Of a DNA stretch of 64,000 bases, positions 1 through 8,720 are shown piece by piece (within the stretch, counting starts at the first letter, position 1; every line of letters begins with the position of its first letter). Origin of the DNA: Lacipirellula limnantheis (GTDB lineage: Bacteria > Planctomycetota > Planctomycetia > Pirellulales > Lacipirellulaceae); assembly GCF_007746075.1 (NCBI RefSeq), contig NZ_CP036339.1, forward strand, positions 5,423,786 through 5,487,785, written 5' to 3'. The notes beneath the pieces were generated by a model, which was given only the letters and a program-made list of their open reading frames with translations, searched no databases and was not told where the DNA came from. The position numbers were made by a program, and so were the translations under genes.

Positions 1-1365
1 TACGGCAGCAAGTACTATGAAACGCCGAACATCGACCGCATGGCGGCTGAAGGGGCTCGCTTTACGGACGGCTACACGTGCGGACCGAATTGCCAACCGA
101 CGCGCGCCGCACTTCATAGCGGGCAGTACGGTCCGCGCACTGGCGTCTACACGGTCGGCAACATTGATCGGTTCAACTGGCGCCAGCGCTCGCTGCGGCC
201 GGTCGACAACGTGACGGAGCTGCCGCTCGACAAGGTAACGCTTGCCAACTCGCTCAAGAAGGCGGGCTACGCGACCGGCATGTTCGGCAAATGGCATCTC
301 GGCGAGGACAAGGATCACCATCCCAGTGCGCGCGGCTTCGACGAAGCAATCGCCTCGGCTGGCAAGCACTTCAACTTCAAGACGAATCCGCCGACCGAGC
401 ATGACGAAGACGCCTACCTCGCCGACTTCCTCACCGATCGCGCCGTCGACTTTATCGACCGCCATCAGGACGAACCCTTCTTCCTGTATCTTCCTCACTA
501 CGGCGTCCACGGACCGCACGAAGCGAAGGAAGAGTTGATCGCGAAGTTCAAGGACAAGCCGGCGGCCGGAGGACATCACGATCCGACGTACGCCGCGATG
601 ATCGCCAGCGTCGACGAGAGCGTCGGCCGCGTGTTGGCCAAGCTTGAAGAACTCGGCATCGCGGAGAACACGCTGGTGATCTTCAGCAGCGACAACGGCG
701 GCGTCGGCGGCTACGATCGCGTCGGGCTCGACAAGAAGATCGGCATTACCGACAACGCGCCGCTCAAGGGAGGCAAAGGCACGCTGTACGAGGGAGGCGT
801 TCGCGTCCCCTATGTCTTCCGATGGAAGGGAACGGTGAAGCCGGGCCAAACCGAATCGACGCCGATCAACTCCGTTGACCTCTACCCAACGCTGGTGGAA
901 CTTGCCGGCGGCGAACTGCCGGCCGACTATCCCCTCGACGGCGTCAGCTACGCGTCGCTCTTGAAGGAGCAGAAGCCGCTGGAGCGCGGGAAGCCCCTCT
1001 TCTGGCACTTCCCGGGGTATCTCGGCGCCACGGCCGACACCTGGCGCACGACTCCAGTGAGCGTCGTCCGCGACGGCGACTGGAAGCTCTTGGAGTATCT
1101 CGAAGATGGGCACTTAGAGCTGTACAACCTGCGTGACGACTTGAGCGAGACGAACAACCTCGCCTCCGCCAAACCGGAGCAGGCACGTGAGCTTCATGGC
1201 AAGCTGCACGCATGGCGGGAAGAAATTGACGCCCCGCTGCCGACGAGAAACACGCCGGTCGCCGACGCCGAGCAGCCGAAGGCAGGCAAGAAGGGGAAGA
1301 AGAATCGCCGCGGGCAAGGGAAGCGCGCGGCGAAGCAAGCGGCGACTGCCGCTGCGCCGGAATAG
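1..1365 (+). CDS. Sulfatase (arylsulfatase family), 5'-truncated by window edge
   Basis: The frame is open from base 1, so the start lies outside the window. It hydrolyses sulfate esters and is probably exported, acting on sulfated polysaccharide (inference from planctomycete sulfatases). The formylglycine signature C-Q-P-T-R is encoded at 91-105; its Cys is the residue converted by FGE. Further family marks are SSDNGG near 687 and the KGGKGTLYEGG-R-P stretch near 768-816. The last 30 residues are a Lys/Arg/Ala-rich tail, which is unusual compared with the catalytic core and may be a surface-binding extension. Stop TAG at 1363-1365, followed by a strong terminator at 1534. Confidence 0.93.
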   Translation, partial: YGSKYYETPNIDRMAAEGARFTDGYTCGPNCQPTRAALHSGQYGPRTGVYTVGNIDRFNWRQRSLRPVDNVTELPLDKVTLANSLKKAGYATGMFGKWHLGEDKDHHPSARGFDEAIASAGKHFNFKTNPPTEHDEDAYLADFLTDRAVDFIDRHQDEPFFLYLPHYGVHGPHEAKEELIAKFKDKPAAGGHHDPTYAAMIASVDESVGRVLAKLEELGIAENTLVIFSSDNGGVGGYDRVGLDKKIGITDNAPLKGGKGTLYEGGVRVPYVFRWKGTVKPGQTESTPINSVDLYPTLVELAGGELPADYPLDGVSYASLLKEQKPLERGKPLFWHFPGYLGATADTWRTTPVSVVRDGDWKLLEYLEDGHLELYNLRDDLSETNNLASAKPEQARELHGKLHAWREEIDAPLPTRNTPVADAEQPKAGKKGKKNRRGQGKRAAKQAATAAAPE

Positions 1366-1454
1366 CGACTCATCGTTTCGCGGCCCCGATCCAGTTAGAC
1401 CGACCAGCGCGAAGATCCAATCTTTGCTGCTTGTCGCGAACGGGGCGAATTGGG

Positions 1455-1484
1455 TTGACATTGATCACCCGACGCCGGTAAGTT
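1455..1484 (+). promoter_or_regulatory. Possible sigma70-like promoter before cysE
   Basis: A perfect TTGACA (1455-1460) is followed after 18 bases by TAAGTT (1479-1484), a poor -10. It lies after the sulfatase stop and before the hairpin at 1534, so a transcript started here would run through that hairpin before reaching cysE. Weak evidence, based on match to consensus only. Confidence 0.25.
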
Positions 1485-1533
1485 GATCCTTCCGTTTGTG
1501 GAAACGCTTGCCTGCGCTGACTGGAAATACCGG

Positions 1534-1573
1534 AAGCCGGCGACCTCTTTAGGGGGGTCGCCGGCTTTTTTTG
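1534..1573 (+). terminator. Intrinsic terminator (or attenuator) between sulfatase and cysE
   Basis: Perfect 12-bp stem AAGCCGGCGACC (1534-1545) / GGTCGCCGGCTT (1556-1567) with a 10-base loop, running directly into a T tract through 1572. It most simply ends the sulfatase transcript. Because it sits only 20 bases before the cysE start, it could also attenuate transcription into the sulfur cluster if the promoter at 1455 is used. Confidence 0.85.
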
Positions 1574-1592
1574 TTCCATCGCCTGAGAATGG

Positions 1593-2579
1593 ATGCAAGA
1601 GCCGCATTTGAAGCGTGACTCGACAATGATGAGTACTTCCTTCGACAAGGCCGTCGATAGCGACTCCAGCGCTCTTCACTGGGATATCGACTCGATCGTC
1701 GGGCAATTGCGCGCTCTGCGACTGGCCACGCCGGGGCGTCGCTTCGGCGACCGTCCCGCCAAGCTTCCCTCGCAAAAGGCGCTCGCGGGAATTCTCGATG
1801 GTCTGACGGCGGCGTTGTTTCCCAATCGCTTGGGCCTTCCCGATTTAACGAACGAAGGCGTTGATTACTTCGTCGGCAATACGCTCGATCTGACGCTGCG
1901 CGAGTTGCTCGAACAGGTCCGTCGCGAGCTTCAGTTCTCGGCGGAATTCGAAACCGATTCGGCGACAATTCGCGCTCGCGCCATCGCGATCACGCGCGAA
2001 TTCGCTGCGAAGCTGCCAACCGTGCGCCAACTGCTGGAAAGCGATATCCGTGCTGCTTACCAGGGCGACCCCGCTGCTCGCAGCGTCGACGAAGTACTTG
2101 TTTGCTATCCCGGCGTCACGGCAATTACCCATCACCGTCTGGCGCATGTCCTTAACGGTCTGGGCGCGCCGCTGCTGGCCCGGATGATCGCCGAGGTCGC
2201 TCACTCCGATACGGGCATCGACATCCACCCCGGCGCGCAGATTGGCGGGAGTTTTTTCATCGATCACGGCACCGGCGTCGTGATTGGCGAGTCGGCGATC
2301 ATCGGTCAGCGGGTCCGGCTCTACCAGGCGGTAACGCTTGGCGCCAAGCGATTTCCGACCGACGACAACGGCGAACTGATCAAAGGAAATCAGCGTCACC
2401 CGATCGTCGAGGACGACGTCGTCATTTACGCCGGCGCCACCATTCTGGGCCGCATCACCATCGGCAAAGGCTCGGTGATCGGCGGCAACGTCTGGCTCAC
2501 GCGCAGCGTGCCGCCGGGGAGCAATATCACGCAAGCAAAGAACCGCACCGAAGCCTTCGATGACGGCGGCGGCATCTGA
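1593..2579 (+). CDS. cysE: Serine O-acetyltransferase (EpsC/CysE type)
   Basis: Makes O-acetylserine from serine and acetyl-CoA, the precursor for cysteine synthesis. 328 residues from this ATG; ATGs at 1626 and 1629 are alternatives and no start has a strong Shine-Dalgarno. The N-terminal helical half (about residues 20-190) is followed by the left-handed beta-helix acetyltransferase region with the D-I-H-P-G-A and I-D-H-G-T-G-V-V-I-G-E motifs that carry the catalytic Asp and His residues of the family. The gene immediately precedes a family 2A encapsulin and its cysteine desulfurase. Serine acetyltransferase is a known neighbour of such systems, so its likely role is to feed cysteine to the encapsulated desulfurase. 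Confidence 0.93.
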   Translation: MQEPHLKRDSTMMSTSFDKAVDSDSSALHWDIDSIVGQLRALRLATPGRRFGDRPAKLPSQKALAGILDGLTAALFPNRLGLPDLTNEGVDYFVGNTLDLTLRELLEQVRRELQFSAEFETDSATIRARAIAITREFAAKLPTVRQLLESDIRAAYQGDPAARSVDEVLVCYPGVTAITHHRLAHVLNGLGAPLLARMIAEVAHSDTGIDIHPGAQIGGSFFIDHGTGVVIGESAIIGQRVRLYQAVTLGAKRFPTDDNGELIKGNQRHPIVEDDVVIYAGATILGRITIGKGSVIGGNVWLTRSVPPGSNITQAKNRTEAFDDGGGI

Positions 2580-2694
2580 TTGACCGACGACCGCCGCCCG
2601 CCGACCGGCCGCACATCTCCACCTACTGAAACACTCAAGTATTTCGCAGCTGGGCTTCAACCGATTGGAGCCCCCATTGAGAAAGAAGGAATCT

Positions 2695-3624
2695 ATGGCC
2701 GACGCCCCTCCCCAATTGGCGCTCAGCGACGTCGCAGCGCGACAGCTGGCGAATGCCACCAAAACCCCGCCGCAGATGTCGACGATCACCCCGCGGTGGT
2801 TGACGCATCTGCTGCCTTGGGTGCCCGTCGAAGCCGGCATCTACCGGCTTAACAAGGTGAAGGACGCCTCCCGCGTCACGGTCGCCTGCTCCCGTCGCGA
2901 CGAGCGGGACCTGCCCGAAACGTTCGTCGACTACGATGAAAACCCGCGTGAGTACATGCTCAGCGCGGTGACGACGATCGTCGACATCCACACGCGCGTT
3001 TCCGATCTGTACAGCGTGCCGCACGATCAGATCGGCGAGCAGCTGCGCCTGGCGATCGAAACGATCAAGGAACGGCAGGAAAGCGAGTTGCTGAACAATA
3101 AAGAATACGGCCTGCTCACCAACGCGGCGCCAGGCATGCGGATCAAGACTCGCAGCGGACCGCCGACTCCCGACGACATGGACGAGTTGATCGCTCGCGT
3201 CTGGAAGGAACCGGCGTTCTTCCTCGCCCACCCGCTCGCCATTGCGGCATTCGGTCGCGAATGCACTCGCCGCGGCGTGCCGCCGGCGACCGTCACGATG
3301 TTCGGCTCGCAATTCATCACCTGGCGCGGCCTGCCGATCTTCCCGTGCGACAAGCTCGGCACCGAAGCCGGCAAGACAAGCATCGTCCTGATGCGCACCG
3401 GCGAATCACGCCAAGGGGTCATCGGCCTCTACCAGCCCGGTCTTCCCGGACAGCAAGGGATGGGCCTCTCCGTTCGTTTCATGGGTATCAGCCGCAAGGC
3501 GATTGCATCTTACCTCGTGTCGCTCTATTGCTCCGCCGTCGTGATGACGGAAGATGCTCTCGGCGTGCTCGATAACGTGGAAATCGGAAAGTACCATGAC
3601 TATCAACATCTCTACAGCAAGTAG
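2695..3624 (+). CDS. srpI: Family 2A encapsulin nanocompartment shell protein (SrpI-like)
   Basis: Self-assembling HK97-fold shell protein of about 309 residues, the usual length for SrpI. The N-terminus (MADAPPQLALSDVAARQLAN) and the segments TITPRWLTHLLPWVPVEAG, ETFVDYDENPREY, HTRVSDLYSVPHDQI and FLAHPLAIAAFGRE match the SrpI/major membrane protein I family as I know it. The ATG at 2695 is chosen over 2665 because it gives the family N-terminus and has AAGGA just upstream (2686-2690). The 3' end overlaps the desulfurase gene by 29 bases, suggesting coupled translation of shell and cargo. It should form an icosahedral compartment enclosing the desulfurase and is expected to accumulate sulfur. 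Confidence 0.96.
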   Translation: MADAPPQLALSDVAARQLANATKTPPQMSTITPRWLTHLLPWVPVEAGIYRLNKVKDASRVTVACSRRDERDLPETFVDYDENPREYMLSAVTTIVDIHTRVSDLYSVPHDQIGEQLRLAIETIKERQESELLNNKEYGLLTNAAPGMRIKTRSGPPTPDDMDELIARVWKEPAFFLAHPLAIAAFGRECTRRGVPPATVTMFGSQFITWRGLPIFPCDKLGTEAGKTSIVLMRTGESRQGVIGLYQPGLPGQQGMGLSVRFMGISRKAIASYLVSLYCSAVVMTEDALGVLDNVEIGKYHDYQHLYSK

Positions 3625-5695
3625 TCGCGACCTGAGCGGCGGCCTGCCGCAGAGCATGGGATCGATGCCGCAACCGCAGGTGGGCCGAAGCCTGCCGTGC
3701 GACGGCTCGATGCTAGAGGGTGCATTGTCGCGTTTGGCGAACCAGCTCTACGCCGCCCCTCCGGGGAGCGCTGCGGGAGGCATGGCGCCGCTGGCGGTGG
3801 GCGCCGTTCCGCATGCGACCGCTCCATCAGCATTTGGCTCGTCGCCGACGTCGGCGACAGGTTTCGGAGCGCCGCTGTCGCCGTCGACGTTCGGCGCACC
3901 GGCCGGTTCGCCCGCGGGATTCGCCGTTCCGGCCAACTCCACTGCTACCTTCAATCCGACGGGATTCGATCACGCTGGGGCTGCGCCTGTCACCGCGGAG
4001 GGCCTGGGGTTCGAACCTGGGCTCAACGCGCCGACGTCGAATTCTCCATCATTGGGAGCGGGCAGCGGCACGGCGACTCCCGCGCCGCCGTTCCCGACGA
4101 CGGCCGGCCAACAGCAAAGCGGCGTCTCGCTTCCTGGCGGTCACCCGCCGCAAACGTTGCAATCCGTCGACGACGACAAACTCCACTCGGTGCTTGAGCA
4201 TAGCAGTATCTCCGGCGTGCCGAACAATCGCAGCGGAGCGCCGGCAAGCGGAGCCAACGGCGCTCCGTCGCTCGTTCCTGCGTCGTCGAACGCCGTCAAG
4301 CGCGTCGAAGACGGTTCGACCTTCTACTTCTTGAACGAAGCCCACAAATTCGCACGCATTTCGACGCCGCCAGCCGATCTGATCCCCGCGCCGGGCGTAA
4401 CACTCCCGTCGTCGGCGCCACGCGTCAGCCAGCCAATTCCCACCGGCGCCGCGCCGCTCCACCAACCATTTAGCGTCGAGGCCATCCGCCGTGACTTTCC
4501 GATTCTGCTCGAGCGAGTCAACGGCCATCCGCTGGTGTGGCTCGACAACGCCGCGACGACGCAAAAGCCGCAGTCGGTGATCGACCGCATCGCCTACTTC
4601 TATCAGCACGAGAATTCCAACATCCACCGTGCCGCGCACGAACTAGCCGCCCGCGCCACCGACGCGTACGAAGAGGCCCGCAGCAAGGTTGCTGGCTTCC
4701 TGAATGCCTCGTCCAGCGATGAGATCGTCTTCGTTCGCGGCGCCACTGAAGCGATCAACCTTGTCGCCAAATCGTGGGGCCGGCAGCACGTCGGCAAGGA
4801 CGACGAAATTGTACTCACGAACCTCGAGCACCACGCCAACATCGTCCCTTGGCAGATGTTGGCGCAGGAGACGGGCGCCCGCATTCGCGTCGCCCCGGTG
4901 GACGACGACGGCCAGATTTTGCTTGAGGAATACCAAAAGCTGATGAGCTCGCGGACGAGGCTTGTCGCCTTCCCGCAAGTCTCGAACGCCCTCGGCACGA
5001 TCACGCCCGCCAAGGAGATGGTCGCCATCGCCCAGCGATACGGCGCGCGCGTTCTCGTCGACGGCGCCCAGGCCGTCTCGCACTTGCGCGCCGATGTGCA
5101 AGGTCTCAACGCCGATTGGTACGTCTTCTCCGGCCACAAGGTGTTTGCGCCCACCGGTATTGGCGTCCTCTACGGCAAGCGCGACCTCCTTGAATCAATG
5201 CCACCGTGGCAGGGAGGCGGCAATATGATTCAAGACGTCACGTTCGAGAAAACGGTTTACCAGGGGCCGCCCAACCGCTTCGAAGCCGGCACGGGCAACA
5301 TCGCCGACGCCGTCGGTCTCGGCGCTGCCATCGACTACGTCCAGCGCCTCGGCATCGAGAACATCGCCCGCTACGAACACGACTTGTTGGTCTACGCCAC
5401 CCGCGCGCTGCAGTCGATCGACGGATTGCGTCTCATTGGGACGGCCCCTGAAAAGGCAAGCGTCCTCTCCTTTACGTTGGCCGGCCATGACAACGAGTCG
5501 ATCGGCAAGGCGCTCAACGCCGAAGGCATCGCGGTCCGCTCGGGCCATCACTGCGCTCAACCGATTCTCCGCCGCATGGGAGTCGAAAGCACGGTGCGGC
5601 CGTCGCTCGCCCTTTACAACAACGTCGACGACGTCAATCGACTCGTGGCGGCGATTCACCACGTCAAATCAGGTTCGGTCGGCGTCGGCCGTTAG
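3596..5695 (+). CDS. Cysteine desulfurase with long N-terminal encapsulin cargo-loading domain
   Basis: PLP enzyme that removes sulfur from cysteine giving alanine and persulfide. The ATG at 3596 (699 residues) is preferred over 3554: it lies inside the srpI end with GGAAAG ahead and gives a 29-base overlap. Residues 1-290 are Pro/Ala/Gly/Ser-rich and look disordered, with two ordered-looking islands, LSRLANQLY (44-52) and FYFLNEAHKF (243-252), resembling the cargo-loading motifs described for SrpI-linked desulfurases. The catalytic part (about 291-699) is of the SufS type: SGHK with the PLP lysine K515, and RSGHHC with the active Cys C653. It is the cargo of the encapsulin encoded upstream. 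Confidence 0.95.
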   Translation: MTINISTASSRDLSGGLPQSMGSMPQPQVGRSLPCDGSMLEGALSRLANQLYAAPPGSAAGGMAPLAVGAVPHATAPSAFGSSPTSATGFGAPLSPSTFGAPAGSPAGFAVPANSTATFNPTGFDHAGAAPVTAEGLGFEPGLNAPTSNSPSLGAGSGTATPAPPFPTTAGQQQSGVSLPGGHPPQTLQSVDDDKLHSVLEHSSISGVPNNRSGAPASGANGAPSLVPASSNAVKRVEDGSTFYFLNEAHKFARISTPPADLIPAPGVTLPSSAPRVSQPIPTGAAPLHQPFSVEAIRRDFPILLERVNGHPLVWLDNAATTQKPQSVIDRIAYFYQHENSNIHRAAHELAARATDAYEEARSKVAGFLNASSSDEIVFVRGATEAINLVAKSWGRQHVGKDDEIVLTNLEHHANIVPWQMLAQETGARIRVAPVDDDGQILLEEYQKLMSSRTRLVAFPQVSNALGTITPAKEMVAIAQRYGARVLVDGAQAVSHLRADVQGLNADWYVFSGHKVFAPTGIGVLYGKRDLLESMPPWQGGGNMIQDVTFEKTVYQGPPNRFEAGTGNIADAVGLGAAIDYVQRLGIENIARYEHDLLVYATRALQSIDGLRLIGTAPEKASVLSFTLAGHDNESIGKALNAEGIAVRSGHHCAQPILRRMGVESTVRPSLALYNNVDDVNRLVAAIHHVKSGSVGVGR

Positions 5696-5773
5696 GACGC
5701 CGAACGCTCGATCGTTCCGACGCCGCCGTCATCCGCCGCTGAACGATTTGCCGGTACTCCCCAGGCCGAGACG

Positions 5774-7693
5774 ATGCATCCCGCCGCCGGACGACTTCAC
5801 GACCTCGTTGCTAAGCTCGACTTGCTTGGAGCTTCCCCCTCCTTGGTCGATCTTGCCGATGCCATGCGCTCGGCGCAACTCACCATCGAAGACGTCGCCC
5901 CGTTCGTCCGCGCCAATCCGAGACACTACAATCGTGCGCTCGTCGTCGTGCGGGATCACTACGAATTGCTGGTGATGACGTGGCGACCCGGACAGATCAG
6001 CGCACCTCACGATCATGCCGGCTCGGTCTGCGTTTTGCAGGTCTTGCAAGGCGAAGCGATCGAAGGATCGTTTCGCGTCGCTGCGGACGGATACGTCGAC
6101 TTCGACTACGAGACGGTGGTCAGGTGCGGCGAGATTACTGCCGGCCAGGACGCGGGCGTTCACACCGTCCGCAACGACGACGCGAACGAGCTGCTCGTCA
6201 CCGTGCACATTTACGCGCCCCCCTTGCAAGATTTTCGGCGGTTCATCCATCGTCCGAAGCGGGACGTCGCGGCGCCAACGCCTCCCGTCGAAGCGACGCC
6301 GACAATCGTCGTCGTCGGGGGCGGGTTTAGCGGATCGATGACCGCCGCTCAAATCTTGCGGAAGGCCAACGAGACGGAGCAACGAGTTCGCGTCGTCGTC
6401 GTCGAGCGTCGCGGCGCGGTTGGGGAGGGTCTTGCGTACGGAACGCGCGACCTCAACCACCTGCTCAACGTCCCCGCCGGTCGGATGAGCGCGTGGCCCG
6501 ATCGGCCGGACGATTTTCTACAATGGGCCCAACGCCGCCGTCCGCAGGCGAAGCCGGTCGATTTTCTGCCGCGCCAGTGGTACGGCGAATACATTCGCGA
6601 AACGCTGCTGGCCACTGCCGAGGAGGCAAAGTTCACGGCGGATTTCTCGGTCGTCTTCGACGAAGTCCGCCGAGTCGCCCGCCGCCCCGAGGGGGGCTGG
6701 CTGGTTCATCTTGCGCACGGCAGTACGATTCGCGCCGACGCGGTCGTCCTGGCGATCGGCCATCGCCCGCCGAGCGATCCGATCGGCGCCCGTTGGAGCG
6801 GCTCGCGCGCCCGCCTGATCGCTGACCCGTGGCGACCGTTTGCATTGAACATCGTCGAACCCGACGAACCGGTCGTCGTCCTGGGCTCCGGCCTCACCGC
6901 AGTCGACGCCGTTCTCTCGCTCGCCCATCCCGATCGGCGCGCGCCGATCACGATCGTCTCGCGCCGCGGCTTACTGCCACAGTCTCACGCAGCCCAACCG
7001 GTCAAACCGGTCGACCTGCAGCCGATGGTGGCGGAACTCTTAGCCGCTCCTGACGGCGTACGCGTCTTGGAGCTCTGCCGGCGATTGAGAAAAATCGTCG
7101 CCGAGTCGGCTTCGCAAGGAATCGACTGGCGGGGCGTCGTCGACGGCATTCGCCCCCATACCGCTGCGCTCTGGCAGGCGATGTCGATCGAACAGCGACG
7201 TCGCTTTTTGCCGCGGCTGCGCCCCTTCTGGGAAGTTCACCGCCATCGGATGGCCTTGTCGATCGGCGAGCAGTTTGGCGAACTGCGAGATTGCGATTGG
7301 GTCCGCCGCGTCGCTGGTCGTATCGTCTCGGTGCAAGCCGACGCCGATGCGGTAAGACTTGTCGTGAGCGAGCGCGCCACCGAACGCCTCGTCGAACTCA
7401 ACGCCGCCTGGGTGATCAACTGCACCGGCCCGGCCCCTTCGAACAGCGCGGCTTCTAACCCCGCCATCGGCTCGCTGCTGGTCGACCGCTGGCTGTGCCC
7501 CGACGAGCTGGGCCTGGGACTCGAAACGACCGCTGCCGGCAACGCTATCGACGCCGAGGGACGCGAAGTCGCCGACCTGCTCGTCGTCGGCACGTTGCGC
7601 AAGCCCGCCGTGTGGGAAAGCACAGCCGTGCCGGAGCTGCGCGCTCAAGCCGCCGCTGCCGCCGACGCCGCTCTGCAGGTGGCGGCGCGGTAG
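5774..7693 (+). CDS. Cysteine dioxygenase-type cupin fused to FAD/NAD(P)-binding protein
   Basis: 639 residues, two domains. Residues 1-160 are a cysteine dioxygenase-like cupin: iron ligands H79, H81 and H130; an Arg in HYNR (R54) at the substrate-carboxylate position; the Cys86 and Tyr147 pair that forms the crosslink in mammalian CDO; and a T143-x-H145-x-Y147 triad. Residues 175-639 are an FAD/NAD(P)-binding protein starting with the VVVGGGFSG dinucleotide motif, with a second motif (VVLGSGLTAVDA) near residue 365. The first domain should oxidise cysteine or another thiol to a sulfinate; the substrate of the second is unknown. It lies 78 bases after the encapsulated desulfurase gene on the same strand, pointing to a shared role in cysteine/sulfur handling. 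Confidence 0.85.
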   Translation: MHPAAGRLHDLVAKLDLLGASPSLVDLADAMRSAQLTIEDVAPFVRANPRHYNRALVVVRDHYELLVMTWRPGQISAPHDHAGSVCVLQVLQGEAIEGSFRVAADGYVDFDYETVVRCGEITAGQDAGVHTVRNDDANELLVTVHIYAPPLQDFRRFIHRPKRDVAAPTPPVEATPTIVVVGGGFSGSMTAAQILRKANETEQRVRVVVVERRGAVGEGLAYGTRDLNHLLNVPAGRMSAWPDRPDDFLQWAQRRRPQAKPVDFLPRQWYGEYIRETLLATAEEAKFTADFSVVFDEVRRVARRPEGGWLVHLAHGSTIRADAVVLAIGHRPPSDPIGARWSGSRARLIADPWRPFALNIVEPDEPVVVLGSGLTAVDAVLSLAHPDRRAPITIVSRRGLLPQSHAAQPVKPVDLQPMVAELLAAPDGVRVLELCRRLRKIVAESASQGIDWRGVVDGIRPHTAALWQAMSIEQRRRFLPRLRPFWEVHRHRMALSIGEQFGELRDCDWVRRVAGRIVSVQADADAVRLVVSERATERLVELNAAWVINCTGPAPSNSAASNPAIGSLLVDRWLCPDELGLGLETTAAGNAIDAEGREVADLLVVGTLRKPAVWESTAVPELRAQAAAAADAALQVAAR

Positions 7694-7731
7694 AGCGTGA
7701 AGACGCCGTAGTCCAATCCCGCGAGTTTTCT

Positions 7732-7771
7732 GAAATTCCTTAGACAACTCGCCGGCGGGGGCGCATCTTAG
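7732..7771 (+). promoter_or_regulatory. Putative ECF-type promoter element, copy 1
   Basis: The block GAAATTCCTTAG, then CAACTCGC, then CGCATCTTAG lies 7 bases before the sigma factor ATG. A very similar block occurs at 8951-8989 before the GspF operon. The spaced conservation suggests a common recognition site, perhaps for the sigma factor itself. If it is a promoter, the transcript would have almost no leader. Confidence 0.45.
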
Positions 7772-7778
7772 AAGCCGT

Positions 7779-8345
7779 ATGGCTCCTCCGGACGACTTTT
7801 CCCAGCGAGTGCGCGACTGCACCGACCGCTTGGCGGCGGCCGGCGTCGCTGCGCTGGGGGCGTTGTTCGACCTGACTTCCCACCGTTTGGTGCGGTTCAG
7901 TATTACGTTGACCCGCAATCAGCACGACGCCGAGGACGCCGTTCAGGCCTGCCTAGTGAAAGTCGCCAGCCGGCCGTTGCTGCTGGCGGCGGCCGAGAGC
8001 CCCTGGGCGTATCTGTTGCAGATGGTCCGTAACGAATCGTTGGCGATCATCCGGCGCAAACGGCGGGCCGGCGTGGTGACGTCGCTCACTGACCTGGTCA
8101 CTCGCCGCCGCATCGATGAACTCGAACAAGAAGAAACCCATCGGGCCGTTTGGCTCGCCATTCGCTCGCTGCCGCAAGAACAGGCCGAAGTGGTCGTTCT
8201 CAAGATCTGGGAAGCGATGACCTTCGCACAGATCGCCCAGATTCTTGAAGCCTCGCCCAACACCGTCGCCAGCCGCTATCAATACGCCATGAGCAAGCTA
8301 GCCGCCAAATTGACGAAAGCGCGTCAGGAGGCTCGGCATGCATAG
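7779..8345 (+). CDS. ECF-type RNA polymerase sigma factor
   Basis: 188 residues, typical ECF size. The sigma2 region spans about residues 20-95 (LTRNQHDAEDAVQACLVKV and WAYLLQMVRNESLAIIRRKRR), and the sigma4 helix-turn-helix about residues 125-180 (LPQEQAEVVVLKIWEAMTF... TVASRYQYAMSKL). The next gene overlaps it by 8 bases and encodes a one-TM protein, as is common for sigma/anti-sigma pairs. Likely targets are its own operon and the downstream pseudopilus operon, because both carry the same upstream element (7732 and 8951). This regulatory link is inference. Confidence 0.9.
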   Translation: MAPPDDFSQRVRDCTDRLAAAGVAALGALFDLTSHRLVRFSITLTRNQHDAEDAVQACLVKVASRPLLLAAAESPWAYLLQMVRNESLAIIRRKRRAGVVTSLTDLVTRRRIDELEQEETHRAVWLAIRSLPQEQAEVVVLKIWEAMTFAQIAQILEASPNTVASRYQYAMSKLAAKLTKARQEARHA

Positions 8346-8703
8346 TCTCGTGGATTGGCAGGAGCGGTACGACAAGGTCGAAGCCATGGTGCAAGCCGCT
8401 GGCGAATACGTGCAGGCCTCGGACGACTTGCGCCCCCGCGTGTTGGAAACGGCGCGGACAGAAGTCGGCGAATTGCGGGGCCGGCGCTGGGTCCGTCAGG
8501 CGTCGTTGGCGGCGGCGATCGTCGGCATCGCCGTGACGATTCGCACCTCAACCGGCGGCAACGAGCCGAAGATCGGCGACGCCGACGCCGTTTACGAACA
8601 GGCGTCGCAAAAGTCGGTCGGCGCCGGCGGGTTCGGCTGGGCGCTAGTCCAGGCCTTTTGCGAGTTGCGCCAGCGGCAGTCTGATAAGCTGCAATCGGAC
8701 TAG
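8338..8703 (+). CDS. Small one-TM protein, possible anti-sigma partner
   Basis: 121 residues, overlapping the sigma factor gene by 8 bases, so translation is probably coupled. An N-terminal helical segment (1-52) is followed by a single predicted membrane helix (about 54-68, QASLAAAIVGIAVTI) and a short Gly/Gln-rich tail. There is no zinc-binding anti-sigma signature (HxxxCxxC), so it is not a ZAS-type anti-sigma factor; position and topology are the only support for that role. A function cannot be named with confidence. Confidence 0.7.
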   Translation: MHSLVDWQERYDKVEAMVQAAGEYVQASDDLRPRVLETARTEVGELRGRRWVRQASLAAAIVGIAVTIRTSTGGNEPKIGDADAVYEQASQKSVGAGGFGWALVQAFCELRQRQSDKLQSD

Positions 8704-8720
8704 CGCTAGCTCTCTCTTTC

